This document shows, in pieces, positions 44,069-52,843 of a stretch of 64,000 bases of DNA. Below the pieces are notes generated by a model, which had not been told where the DNA came from, did no database searches, and saw nothing but the letters and a program-made list of their open reading frames with translations. This DNA is from Klenkia brasiliensis (GTDB lineage Bacteria; Actinomycetota; Actinomycetes; Mycobacteriales; Geodermatophilaceae), in the NCBI RefSeq assembly GCF_900100695.1, contig NZ_FNCF01000005.1:248001-312000 (forward strand), in the 5' to 3' direction. The first letter of the stretch is position 1, and each line of letters starts with the position of its first letter. The position numbers and the translations under genes were made by a program.

Positions 44069-44941
44069 GTGCCCGAGCTGCCCGAGGTCGAGGTGGTCCG
44101 GCGCGGCCTGGAGCGCTGGGTCGCCGGCCGCACCGTCGCCGCCGTCGAGGTGCTGCACCCGCGCGCGGTCCGCCGGCACCTCGAGGGCGCCGACCACTTC
44201 GTCGCCGACCTGACCGGCGCGACGATCACCGCGGCGCACCGGCGCGGCAAGTACCTGTGGTTGCCGCTGGCCCGCGACGGCGTCGCGACCGGCCGGGTGC
44301 TGGTCGGGCACCTGGGCATGAGCGGCCAGCTGCTGGTCGAGAAGCCCGACGAGCCCCGGGAGAAGCACCTGCGGGCCCGGTTCACCTTCACCGACGGCGG
44401 CCGGGAGCTGCGCTTCGTCGACCAGCGCACCTTCGGTGGGCTGGCGACCGAGGACGCCGGGCAGGACGGCCTGCCGGTCCGGGTCGCGCACATCGCGGTC
44501 GACCCGCTGGCCGACGACTTCGACGCCGACGCCTTCGCCGCCGCGCTGCGCCGCCGGCGCACCGAGGTCAAGCGCGCGCTGCTGGACCAGACCCTCATCG
44601 GCGGGGTCGGGAACATCTACGCCGACGAGTCGCTGTGGCGGGCGCGGCTGCACGGCGCCCGGCCCACCGACAAGCTGACCCGGCGCCAGGTCGACGACCT
44701 GCTGGAGGGCATCCGCGACGTGCTGGCCGAATCGCTGGCCCAGGGCGGCACGTCCTTCGACTCCCTCTACGTCGACGTCAACGGCCAGAGCGGGTACTTC
44801 TCCCGCTCGCTGGCCGTCTACGGCCAGCTCGACCGCCCGTGCCCGCGGTGCGGCACCCCGGTCCGCCGGGAGTCCTTCATGAACCGGTCCAGCTACAGCT
44901 GCCCCAGCTGCCAGCCCCGCCCGAGGGCCCGGCGCTCGTGA
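44069..44941 (+). CDS. mutM: Formamidopyrimidine-DNA glycosylase
   Basis: 290 residues. Removes 8-oxoguanine and Fapy lesions. Begins (M)[14 protein letters not shown], with catalytic Pro and Glu after removal of the initiator; has [38 protein letters not shown], and a C-terminal zinc finger [28 protein letters not shown] start. It overlaps acyP by GTGA. The rnc-mutM neighbourhood is conserved. Confidence 0.97.
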   Translation: MPELPEVEVVRRGLERWVAGRTVAAVEVLHPRAVRRHLEGADHFVADLTGATITAAHRRGKYLWLPLARDGVATGRVLVGHLGMSGQLLVEKPDEPREKHLRARFTFTDGGRELRFVDQRTFGGLATEDAGQDGLPVRVAHIAVDPLADDFDADAFAAALRRRRTEVKRALLDQTLIGGVGNIYADESLWRARLHGARPTDKLTRRQVDDLLEGIRDVLAESLAQGGTSFDSLYVDVNGQSGYFSRSLAVYGQLDRPCPRCGTPVRRESFMNRSSYSCPSCQPRPRARRS

Positions 44942-45207
44942 CCCGCCGGGTGGTCGCCCTGGTCTCCGGCGACGTGCAGGGCGTGGGCTACCGCTGGTTC
45001 GTCCGCGGCCAGGCCGGCCACCGGGGGCTGGCCGGGTCGGCGACCAACCTGCCCGACGGCCGGGTCGAGGTGGTGCTCGAGGGTCCCGACGACGACGTGC
45101 TCGCCGTGCTCGACGTGCTCACCGGGACGGCCGCGCCCGGGGCCCCGCGCGACGTGGCGCTCACCGACGAGGACTCGGTCGGTCTGCGCGGGTTCACCAC
45201 GGCGTGA
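44938..45207 (+). CDS. acyP: Acylphosphatase
   Basis: 89 residues. Hydrolyses acyl phosphates. The signature [43 protein letters not shown] contains the catalytic Arg (GYRWF) and Asn (ATNLPDG). It lies between mutM and smc, its usual actinobacterial place. Confidence 0.95.
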   Translation: MTRRVVALVSGDVQGVGYRWFVRGQAGHRGLAGSATNLPDGRVEVVLEGPDDDVLAVLDVLTGTAAPGAPRDVALTDEDSVGLRGFTTA

Positions 45208-45252
45208 CGGAGATGACACACCCCTGACGCGGGCGGACCGCCGTCCGCCGCG

Positions 45253-45281
45253 TTGACCTGCGCCCCGGCGGCTGTCACCCT
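45253..45281 (+). promoter_or_regulatory. Possible promoter TTGACC-N17-CACCCT
   Basis: TTGACC (45253-45258) and CACCCT (45276-45281) are 17 nt apart, about 70 bp before the small coiled-coil gene at 45350. Confidence 0.4.
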
Positions 45282-45349
45282 GGCAGCAGTCCGCACCAGG
45301 CCGGTCCGCCCGGGTGCACCCCCCTCGTACGTGGAAGGCCGCTGTCGTC

Positions 45350-45544
45350 ATGGCCAAGGCCCTGTTCGGTTCCGTCGTCGCCCCCCGCGAGCTCCGGGCG
45401 GCGGAGGAGATCGCCGCCCTCCGGGGCCGCATCGCCCGGCTGGAGGCCGAGGTCGCGCAGCTGCGCGCCGAGCGCGACGACCGCATCGCCCGCGAGCTGC
45501 TCACGATGGCCGCACCCGCCTCGGAGCCCGCGCTCACCCATTGA
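45350..45544 (+). CDS. Small coiled-coil protein upstream of smc
   Basis: 64 residues. MAKALFGSVVAPRELRAAEE is followed by a heptad-like helix EEIAALRGRIARLEAEVAQLRAERDDRIARELL and a short tail. ATG 45350 is preferred to the in-frame start at 45314 because only from there does the sequence look protein-like, though the GGAAGG site is 11 nt away. From memory, short proteins beginning MAKALxG and containing a coiled coil are found in other actinobacteria; their role is unknown to me. A Zap-like or Smc-associated role would be speculation. Confidence 0.72.
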   Translation: MAKALFGSVVAPRELRAAEEIAALRGRIARLEAEVAQLRAERDDRIARELLTMAAPASEPALTH

Positions 45545-45571
45545 GCCACCCCGGCTGTCGGAGGTGATCGC

Positions 45572-45577
45572 TAGCCT
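45572..45577 (+). promoter_or_regulatory. -10 hexamer TAGCCT of smc (leaderless type)
   Basis: TAGCCT ends 6 nt before GTG 45584. Confidence 0.6.
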
Positions 45578-45583
45578 CCAGCC

Positions 45584-48500
45584 GTGCACCTGTCCAGCCT
45601 GACGCTCAAGGGCTTCAAGTCCTTCGCGTCGGCCACGACGCTGCGCCTGGAACCGGGCATCACCGCCGTCGTGGGCCCCAACGGCTCGGGCAAGTCCAAC
45701 GTCGTCGACGCCATCGCCTGGGTGCTCGGCGAGCAGGGTGCCAAGAGCCTGCGCGGCGGCAAGATGGAGGACGTCATCTTCGCCGGCACCGCCGGTCGCC
45801 AGGCCCTGGGCCGGGCCGAGGTGACGCTCACGATCGACAACGCCGACGGCGCGCTGCCCATCGACTACACCGAGGTGGCGATCACCCGCCGCATGTACCG
45901 CTCCGGGGAGAGCGAGTACGAGATCAACGGCGACAAGGTGCGGCTGCTCGACGTCCAGGAGCTGCTCAGCGACTCCGGCATCGGCCGCGAGATGCACGTC
46001 ATCGTCGGCCAGGGCCAGCTCGACGCCGTGCTGTCCGGCCGCCCCGAGGACCGCCGCGGGTTCATCGAGGAGGCGGCCGGGGTGCTCAAGCACCGCAAGC
46101 GCAAGGAGAAGGCGCTGCGGAAGCTCACCTCGATGCAGGCCAACCTCGACCGGCTGGCCGACCTCACCGTCGAGCTGCGCCGCCAGCTCAAGCCGTTGGG
46201 CCGACAGGCCGAGGTGGCCCGCCGCGCCGCCGGGATCCAGGCCGACCTGCGCGACGCCCGGCTACGGCTGCTGGCCGACGACCTGGTCGCGCTGCGCACC
46301 TCGCTGGCCGCCGACGTCGCCGACGAGACCGCCGCCCGCGAGCAGCGCGCCCGGGTCGAGGGGGAGCTGGCCGCCGCGACCGGCCAGCAGGCCGCACTGG
46401 AGGCGGCGCTGGCCGCCGACGCGCCCGCGCTCGCCGCTGCGCAGGACACCTGGTTCCGGCTGTCCACGCTGGGCGAGCGGTTCCGCAGCACCGCGCAGCT
46501 GGCCGCCGAGCGGCACCGGCACCTCACCGCCCCGGTCGCCGCACCGGCCGGCCGCGACCCCGACGCCCTCGACGAGGAGGCGGCCCGGGTCGAGGCCACC
46601 GAGGCCGAGCTCGCGGCGCAGCTCACCGCCGAGCGCGGCCGCCTGGCCGCGGCCACCGCCGCCCGCACCGAGCTCGACACCGCGCTGGCCACCGCCGAGC
46701 GCGAGCTCGTCGCCGCAGCCCGCGCGCTGGCCGACCGCCGCGAGTCCCTGGCCCGGCTGTCCGGCCAGGTCGCGGCGGCCCGCTCCCGGCAGACGGCGGG
46801 GGAGGCCGAGCTGGCCCGGGCGACCGAGGCGGCCTCGGGTGCCGCGGCCCGCGCCGAGGAGGCCGCCGCACGGCTCGCCGCGGCCGGCCCCGGCGCCCCC
46901 GACGACGACCCGGCCGACGCCCACGAGGACGCCGGCCCGCAGGTCCGCGAGCACGAGGAGGCCCGGACGGCGCAGGCCGACGCGGCCCGGGTGGTCGCCG
47001 AGCTCGCCGAGGCCGAGCGGGCCGCCGAGCGCGAGCGCGGCGCCGCACAGGCCCGCCGCGACGCCCTCGCCCTCGGGCTGGCGCCGGCCGACGGCGCGGC
47101 GGCGGTGCTGGCCGGGGCCGCCGGCGGCGCGCTGGGCGGGGTCACCGGTCCGCTGTCCGACCGGCTCGCGGTGCACCCCGGCGACGAGGTCGCGGTGGCG
47201 GCCGCGCTCGGCGGGTTGGCCGAGGCCGTCGTGGTCACCGGCCCGCGGGCCGCGGCCGACGCCCTGGCGCACCTCGCCGACACCGGCGGCGGCCGGGTGG
47301 GCCTGCTGGTCAGCGGTGCCCCGGGCGGCCGGGCCGCCGACCGCCCCGCGCTGCCCGCCGGCGCCCGGTGGGCGCTGGACCTCCTCGACGCACCCGACGA
47401 CCTCCGCCCGGCGCTGGCCCGCGCGCTCGAGGACACCGTGGTGGTCGCCGACCTCGCCGCCGCGGTCGCCCTGGTCACCGCGCACCCCGGGCTGCGTGCG
47501 GTCACCGCCACCGGCGACCTGCTGGGCGCCGACCGAGCCGCCGGCGGCCAGCCCGACGCCCCGTCCGGCCTGGAGGTCCGCGCCCGCGTCGACGCCGCCG
47601 ACGGCGAGCTGGGCCGGGCCACCGCGCACGCCCACGACCTCGCCGCGCAGCTCGCGGCCGCCCGCGAGGCGCACCGGCTGGCCGGCGTCCGGGTCGAGGA
47701 CGCCGCCACCGCCCGTCGGGCCGCCGAGCGGGAGCGCGCCGCCCGCGACCGCGCCCTGGCCGAGCTGCGGGCCGACCTCCGTTCGGCGACGGCCGAGGCG
47801 CAGCGCGCTGACGCCGCCCGGGTCCGCGCCGAGCAGGGGCTCGAGCAGGCCGAGGTCGCCGTCGCCGAGCTGGCCGGACGGCTCGCGGCTGCCGAGGCCG
47901 AGCCGGTGCCCGACGAGCCCTCGCCGCACGAGCGCGACCGGCTGCGGGCCGAGGTCGCCGTCCTGCGCACCACCGAGACCGAGGCCCGGCTGGGCGTCCG
48001 GACGGCGGAGGAGCGGGCCCGGTCGCTGCACGGCCGGGCGGAGTCGCTGCGCCGGCAGGCACGGTCCGAACGGGCCGCCCGCGAGCGCGCCGAGCAGACC
48101 CGCCGGACCCGGGCCCGCGGCGCCGAGGTGGTCGCGCAGGTGCGGGCCGGCGCCGAACGGGCGCTCGAGCTGCTGCAGGGCTCGCTCGCCCTCGCCGTCG
48201 CCGAGCGCGACGCCCTGGCGGCCGCGCGCACCGGGCGGGAGGCCGAGCTGCTCGCTGTCCGCACCCGGGTGCGGGAGCTGACCGCCGACCTGGACCGGCT
48301 GACGTCGGAGGTGCACCGCGACGAGGTGGCCCGCGCCGAGCAGCGGCTGCGGATCGGGGCGCTGGAGACCCGGGCGGTCGAGGAGCACGGCATCGAGCTC
48401 GACCAGCTCGTCGCCGAGTACGGCCCGGCCGCGCCCGTGCCGCCGACCGCGCCGCAGCTGGCCGCCGCCGAGCAGGCCGGCGACCCGCCGCCGGAGCCGG

Positions 48501-49165
48501 TGCCCTACGTGCGGTCGGCGCAGGAGCGGCGGGCCGCGCGTGCCGAGTCCGACCTGGCGGCGCTGGGCCGGGTCAACCCCCTGGCACTGGAGGAGTTCGC
48601 CGCGCTCGAGGAGCGCAGCGCCTTCCTCACCACCCAGCTGGAGGACCTGCGGGCCACCCGCCGGGACCTGCTCACCGTCGTCCGGGAGGTCGACGACCGC
48701 ATCCACGAGGTGTTCGCCGCGGCCTTCGCCGACGTGCAGCGCGAGTTCGTCGAGGTCTTCCAGACCCTCTTCCCGGGCGGGGAGGGACGGCTGACCCTGA
48801 CCGACCCCGACGACATGCTGACCACCGGGGTGGAGGTCGAGGCGCGGCCACCGGGGAAGAAGGTCAAGCGGCTCTCGCTGCTGTCCGGCGGCGAGCGGTC
48901 GCTGACCGCCGTCGCGCTGCTGGTGGCCATCTTCCGGGCGCGGCCCTCGCCGTTCTACGTGCTCGACGAGGTCGAGGCCGCCCTCGACGACGTCAACCTG
49001 GGCCGGCTGCTGACCCTGGTGGAGCAGCTGCGCGGCACGTCGCAGCTGATCGTCATCACCCACCAGAAGCGGACGATGGAGATCGCCGACGCGCTCTACG
49101 GCGTCTCGATGCGCGGCGACGGCATCACCGGGGTGATCTCCCAGCGGCTGCGCCCGGCCGGCTGA
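45584..49165 (+). CDS. smc: Chromosome segregation protein SMC
   Basis: 1193 residues. Condensin ATPase that organises and segregates the chromosome with ScpAB. N-terminal head: LTLKGFKSFA and Walker A GPNGSGKS (31-38); long Ala/Arg/Glu-rich coiled coils at about 160-500 and 660-1030; hinge at about 505-650 (GGVTGPLSDRLAVHPGDEVAVAAALGG); C-terminal head with LLSGGERSLTA signature (about 1099) and FYVLDEVEAALDD Walker B (about 1124). GTG 45584 fits the TAGCCT box and the family N-terminus. It ends 3 bp before a convergent gene. Confidence 0.97.
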   Translation: MHLSSLTLKGFKSFASATTLRLEPGITAVVGPNGSGKSNVVDAIAWVLGEQGAKSLRGGKMEDVIFAGTAGRQALGRAEVTLTIDNADGALPIDYTEVAITRRMYRSGESEYEINGDKVRLLDVQELLSDSGIGREMHVIVGQGQLDAVLSGRPEDRRGFIEEAAGVLKHRKRKEKALRKLTSMQANLDRLADLTVELRRQLKPLGRQAEVARRAAGIQADLRDARLRLLADDLVALRTSLAADVADETAAREQRARVEGELAAATGQQAALEAALAADAPALAAAQDTWFRLSTLGERFRSTAQLAAERHRHLTAPVAAPAGRDPDALDEEAARVEATEAELAAQLTAERGRLAAATAARTELDTALATAERELVAAARALADRRESLARLSGQVAAARSRQTAGEAELARATEAASGAAARAEEAAARLAAAGPGAPDDDPADAHEDAGPQVREHEEARTAQADAARVVAELAEAERAAERERGAAQARRDALALGLAPADGAAAVLAGAAGGALGGVTGPLSDRLAVHPGDEVAVAAALGGLAEAVVVTGPRAAADALAHLADTGGGRVGLLVSGAPGGRAADRPALPAGARWALDLLDAPDDLRPALARALEDTVVVADLAAAVALVTAHPGLRAVTATGDLLGADRAAGGQPDAPSGLEVRARVDAADGELGRATAHAHDLAAQLAAAREAHRLAGVRVEDAATARRAAERERAARDRALAELRADLRSATAEAQRADAARVRAEQGLEQAEVAVAELAGRLAAAEAEPVPDEPSPHERDRLRAEVAVLRTTETEARLGVRTAEERARSLHGRAESLRRQARSERAARERAEQTRRTRARGAEVVAQVRAGAERALELLQGSLALAVAERDALAAARTGREAELLAVRTRVRELTADLDRLTSEVHRDEVARAEQRLRIGALETRAVEEHGIELDQLVAEYGPAAPVPPTAPQLAAAEQAGDPPPEPVPYVRSAQERRAARAESDLAALGRVNPLALEEFAALEERSAFLTTQLEDLRATRRDLLTVVREVDDRIHEVFAAAFADVQREFVEVFQTLFPGGEGRLTLTDPDDMLTTGVEVEARPPGKKVKRLSLLSGGERSLTAVALLVAIFRARPSPFYVLDEVEAALDDVNLGRLLTLVEQLRGTSQLIVITHQKRTMEIADALYGVSMRGDGITGVISQRLRPAG

Positions 49166-49168
49166 CCC

Positions 49169-49411
49169 TCAGCGCGTCGGCCTCCGCCAGGTCTGCGCGT
49201 GCGCGTCCTGGCTCCGCGGGGTGGCTCCGCCCATCACCTGCTGGCTGCTGCGCCGCAGGGTCTCCAGCTTCCGGCCCCGCGCGTCCGCGCCCATCGCGGC
49301 ACCCGTGTGCGGGGTCGCCCCGCGGCGGCGGGCGTCACGGTCGTACCGCCAGCCCACCGCCAGGCACACGCCGACCACCAGACCGAGCACCGTCCACACG
49401 AGCCAGGCCAC
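49169..49411 (-). CDS. 80-residue membrane-anchored protein, function unknown
   Basis: An N-terminal helix (AWLVWTVLGLVVGVCLAVGW) is followed by RYDRDARRRGATPHTGAAMGADARGRKLETLRRSSQQVMGG, basic and probably disordered. GTG 49411 has GGGAGG about 7 nt upstream. It begins 33 bp after the nuclease-like gene on the same strand, so the two may be cotranscribed. No family recognised. Confidence 0.72.
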   Translation of the reverse strand: MAWLVWTVLGLVVGVCLAVGWRYDRDARRRGATPHTGAAMGADARGRKLETLRRSSQQVMGGATPRSQDAHAQTWRRPTR

Positions 49412-49444
49412 CGCAGCACCTCCCGGTAGGGGAACCGCAGCGTC

Positions 49445-50203
49445 TCACAGCTCCAGGTCGACCTGCAGCGGGTGGTGGTCCGAGCACGCCGACCCGTCCA
49501 GCACGGCGGCGGCGCGGACGCCCACCTCGGGGGAGACCCACACCTGGTCGATGCGCACCCGGGGCCGGCGCGCCGGGTGGGTCAGCCCCTGCTCACGCTT
49601 CCACAGCTGCCAGCGGCGGCCCTGGTCGGCGCGGGCGCCCGCCCGGGACCACGCGTCGGCCAGCCGGCTGCGCAGCGGCACCAGCTCGGCCGCGCCGGGG
49701 CCGCAGTTGAGGTCGCCGACCACCACGGCCGGCCGGCCCGGCGGGGGCAGCAGGTCGACCAGCGCCTGGGCCTGCGCCGCGCGGGAGCGGGCCGCGTCGC
49801 TGGACAGGTGGGTGGCCACCACGCGCAGCGCGCCGTCCCCGGTGACCAGGTCCGCCCGCAGCGCGGCCCGCGGCTCGCCGGTCCCGGGGAGGGGCACCGC
49901 GGCGTCGTCGGCCACCGGCAGCCGGGTGAGCAGCGCGTTGCCGTAGCGGGCGGCGGGCCGGTCGCCCGGGCGCGCCTTCTCGATCGCCGAGGCCCACAGC
50001 AGCTCGCGGTCCAGGGCCCGGGCCAGCAGCTCGGCCTGGTCGACGCCCTCGCTGCGGGCGCCGAAGTGCCGGTCCACCTCCTGCAGGCAGACCACGTCGG
50101 GGTCGGCGTCGGCCAGCACCGCGGCGATGCGGGCCAGGTCGTGCCGGCGGTCGTCGCCGACCCCGTGGTGGATGTTGAAGGTGACCAGGCGGACGGACGT
50201 CAC
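49445..50203 (-). CDS. Endonuclease/exonuclease/phosphatase-family protein
   Basis: 252 residues. DNase I-like fold: VRLVTFNIHHGVGDD with catalytic Asn, VVCLQEVDRHF with metal-binding Glu, VVATHLSSD, VVVGDLNCGP with Asp-Asn, and the final SDHHPLQVDLEL with catalytic Asp-His. Members cleave DNA, phosphoinositides or other phosphodiesters; substrate not readable. No signal peptide, so cytoplasmic. GTG 50203 with GGTGGGG upstream. Confidence 0.92.
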   Translation of the reverse strand: MTSVRLVTFNIHHGVGDDRRHDLARIAAVLADADPDVVCLQEVDRHFGARSEGVDQAELLARALDRELLWASAIEKARPGDRPAARYGNALLTRLPVADDAAVPLPGTGEPRAALRADLVTGDGALRVVATHLSSDAARSRAAQAQALVDLLPPPGRPAVVVGDLNCGPGAAELVPLRSRLADAWSRAGARADQGRRWQLWKREQGLTHPARRPRVRIDQVWVSPEVGVRAAAVLDGSACSDHHPLQVDLEL

Positions 50204-50254
50204 GCACCCCACCTTCCCAGGCGGGATGCGCCGCGGCGCTGTTGCATGGGGTGC

Positions 50255-51139
50255 ATGCGCATCTTCTTCACCGGCGGCAGCGGCAAGGCCGGCCACCACG
50301 TCGCCCCGTTCCTCGCCGAGCAGGGCCACGAGGTCACCAACGCCGACCTCGCCCCGCTGGGCCACGACGGCATCGCCGACCTGCGCGTGGACCTCACCGA
50401 CCTGGGCCAGGTGTACTCGGCGCTGGCCGGTGCGGCCCGGGCGTCGGAGCTGGAGGGGGCCTCGGTGCCCGCCTACGACGCGGTCGTGCACTTCGCCGCG
50501 ATCCCGGCGATCCTGCTGTCGTCGGACGCCACCACCTACGCCACCAACATCCTGAGCACCTACAACGTGCTGGAGGCCGCGACCCGCCTCGGCATCGGCA
50601 AGGTCGTGTTCGCCTCCTCCGAGACCACCTACGGCATCTGCTTCGCCCAGGGCGAGCGCAAGCCCCTGTACGTGCCGGTGGACGAGGAGCACCCCACCGT
50701 GCCCGAGGACTCCTACGCGATGAGCAAGGTGGCCGGCGAGACCACCGCCCGGTCGTTCCAGGCCCGGTCGGGTGCCGACGTCTACGGGCTGCGGATCAAC
50801 AACGTCATCGAGCCGCACGAGTACGAGCAGCTGTTCCCCGCGTTCCTGCAGGACCCGGCGCTGCGCCGGCGCAACCTGTTCGCCTACATCGACACCCGCG
50901 ACCTGGGCCAGATGGTGCAGCGCTGCCTGACCACCAACGGCCTGGGCTACGAGGTGTTCAACGTGGCCAACGCCGACATGTCGGTGGCCGTCACCACCGA
51001 CGAGGTGCGGGAGCGGTTCTACGCCGGGGTGGAGCAGCGCCGGCCGATGGGCCCGGACGAGACCTTCTACTCCATCGACAAGGCCCGCCGGCTGCTCGGC
51101 TACGAGCCGCAGCACTCCTGGCGCGACGTGCTGGGGTAG
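50255..51139 (+). CDS. NAD-dependent epimerase/dehydratase (extended SDR)
   Basis: 294 residues. MRIFFTGGSGKAGHHVAPFLAEQGHEVTNAD is a GxxGxxG nucleotide-binding motif in slightly altered form (GGSGKAG). Catalytic Ser-Tyr-Lys: SSETTYGI and DSYAMSKVAGE. The fold is that of UDP-sugar epimerases, but the substrate cannot be told; a UDP-glucose 4-epimerase role for the distant galTK is not supported by sequence. An in-frame ATG at 50246 (MGC-) is possible. Divergent from the nuclease gene by 51 bp. Confidence 0.88.
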   Translation: MRIFFTGGSGKAGHHVAPFLAEQGHEVTNADLAPLGHDGIADLRVDLTDLGQVYSALAGAARASELEGASVPAYDAVVHFAAIPAILLSSDATTYATNILSTYNVLEAATRLGIGKVVFASSETTYGICFAQGERKPLYVPVDEEHPTVPEDSYAMSKVAGETTARSFQARSGADVYGLRINNVIEPHEYEQLFPAFLQDPALRRRNLFAYIDTRDLGQMVQRCLTTNGLGYEVFNVANADMSVAVTTDEVRERFYAGVEQRRPMGPDETFYSIDKARRLLGYEPQHSWRDVLG

Positions 51140-51144
51140 GCCCC

Positions 51145-52782
51145 TCAGGCCAGCTCGGTGTCCAGCACCCGGGTGAACACCGGGCTGCCGTCGTCGGCCC
51201 GGCTGGTGGCCCACAGCCGGAAGCGGGCACCGCGGCCGCTGAGCACCAGCTCGCCGAGCTCGTTGCCGAAGAACGGCCCGGCCTGCTTGGCCCACTCCAG
51301 GCCGGTGCGCCGGACCCGCGCGGCCTTGGTGACGGAGCCGGTGAGCGCCCGGGCCCACCGGCTCCAGCCGATCCGGAAGCCCACCTCGATGGCGTGCGGT
51401 GCCTGGTTGTGCAGCGGGGAGACCGTCAGCTGGTGCACCCGGCTGCGCAGCCCGCCGGGGGAGACCAGCTCGGCGGCGTAGGCGTGGTGCACGTCGCCGG
51501 AGAGCACGAGCACGGTGGACGGCGCCCGGCCGGACTCCCCGCGGGCCAGCGACACCAGCACCCGGCCCAGCCGCTCGAAGGACTGCCCGAACGCCGCCCA
51601 GTGCTCGAGGTCCGCGGCCTGCCGCAGCTTCTCGGCCAGCCGGCCGAGCAGCTTGCCGTGGTGCCGGACGGCGAGGGTCTCGTTCCAGCGCTCCACGTCG
51701 TGGATGGCGTGCGGCAGCAGCCACGGCAGCGAGGTGCCGACCAGCACGTGCTCCACGCCGTCCGCCACGGCCTCGCGCAGCGCCTGCTCCACCCAGGTGA
51801 ACTCGGCGTCGTCGAGGATCTGCCGGTCGTGCTCGGCCAGCACCCGGCCGGCCCGGCTGTCGACCATCACCAGCCGCACGTGGTCCCAGTGCCGCACGTA
51901 GCTCCACCGGAACGCGGTGGGGTCGCCGTCGGCGCCCTCGGCCATCGCGGTGAGCATCGGGCCGGCGTCCTCGACGCCCTGCATGGCCTGCCAGGTGTCG
52001 TTGGCCGCGAGCTCGGCCGGGGACAGGTTGCCCAGGTGCTGGTGGACCCAGTAGCTGGTCAGCCCGCCGGTGATCCGGGTGCGCCACCACGGCTCGCGCT
52101 CGATCGTGGCCCGCCAGGCCGCCGAGGTGTTCCAGTCGTCGATCATCTCGTGGTCGTCGAAGATCATCGACGACGGGATCGTGGACAGCAGCCAGCGCAC
52201 CTCCGGGTCGCCCCAGGACTCCCGGTACAGCCGGGTGTAGTCCTCGAAGTCCGCCGCCTGCGGGCCCGGCGGCAGCGACAGGTCGCGGCGGCCGGCCATC
52301 CAGGCCTGGGTGAGCGGGGTCGTCTCGTCGGCGTAGACCTGGTCGCCGAGCAGCACGAGCGCGTCGGGCCACTCCTGCTCCGGGGTCCCCGCCAGCTGCA
52401 GCGCGTAGCAGTCCAGCGCGTCGGGCGGGATGCCGTCGCGGGCGTCGGCCGAGGCGGGGGTGGCGTACCGGCAGGAGCCGAACGCGATCCGGAAGGGGCC
52501 CGGCCCGCCGGGGGTGCGGATCCGGCTGGGCGGGAACGCCGAGCGGGCCGGCGGCCAGACGGGGACGTCGTCCAGGTGCACCTCGTAGGGCGTCGTGCTG
52601 CCCGGCGCCAGCCCCTCGACGACCACGAGGGCGTAGTGGTGGCCCTGCACGCAGAAGGTGCGCGCGGTGGCGTCCAGCACCCGCACCGTGCACGGCCGGT
52701 CGGTCTCCACCCACACCGTGGCCGACACCGGGTCGACGTGGCGCAGCAGCGGACCCAGGACCAGGCGCGGCGTCGACGGCAC
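51145..52782 (-). CDS. PhoD-like alkaline phosphatase/phosphodiesterase family
   Basis: 545 residues. N-terminal beta domain (LVLGPLLRHVDPVSATVWVETDRPC), then the metallophosphatase core: IAFGSCRYATP, ALVLLGDQVYADE, SSMIFDDHEMIDDWNTS, VLVGTSLPWLLP, VLVLSGDVHHAYAAEL. These hold the Asp, Asn and His metal ligands of PhoD. No signal peptide or Tat motif is visible from GTG 52782 (GTG 52806 is an alternative), unlike classical secreted PhoD, so it may act in the cytoplasm. Convergent with the epimerase gene (5-bp gap) and divergent from ftsY. Confidence 0.88.
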   Translation of the reverse strand: MPSTPRLVLGPLLRHVDPVSATVWVETDRPCTVRVLDATARTFCVQGHHYALVVVEGLAPGSTTPYEVHLDDVPVWPPARSAFPPSRIRTPGGPGPFRIAFGSCRYATPASADARDGIPPDALDCYALQLAGTPEQEWPDALVLLGDQVYADETTPLTQAWMAGRRDLSLPPGPQAADFEDYTRLYRESWGDPEVRWLLSTIPSSMIFDDHEMIDDWNTSAAWRATIEREPWWRTRITGGLTSYWVHQHLGNLSPAELAANDTWQAMQGVEDAGPMLTAMAEGADGDPTAFRWSYVRHWDHVRLVMVDSRAGRVLAEHDRQILDDAEFTWVEQALREAVADGVEHVLVGTSLPWLLPHAIHDVERWNETLAVRHHGKLLGRLAEKLRQAADLEHWAAFGQSFERLGRVLVSLARGESGRAPSTVLVLSGDVHHAYAAELVSPGGLRSRVHQLTVSPLHNQAPHAIEVGFRIGWSRWARALTGSVTKAARVRRTGLEWAKQAGPFFGNELGELVLSGRGARFRLWATSRADDGSPVFTRVLDTELA

Positions 52783-52830
52783 GGCGCCCAGCTTGGCCCA
52801 CCGCACCGGGTGGTGCCCAGTCCGGGCTGG

Positions 52831-52836
52831 GAGACT
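52831..52836 (+). promoter_or_regulatory. -10-like hexamer GAGACT of ftsY (leaderless type)
   Basis: GAGACT ends 7 nt before ATG 52844. Same hexamer and spacing as at proS. It departs from TANNNT at the first base. Confidence 0.4.
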
Positions 52837-52843
52837 GGTGTGC

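Noticed and set aside
50255-51139. Calling the epimerase gene galE to complete the Leloir pathway with galTK
   Set aside because: It is 31 kb from galTK and, at 294 residues with an altered nucleotide motif, does not show UDP-galactose epimerase-specific features that I can point to.
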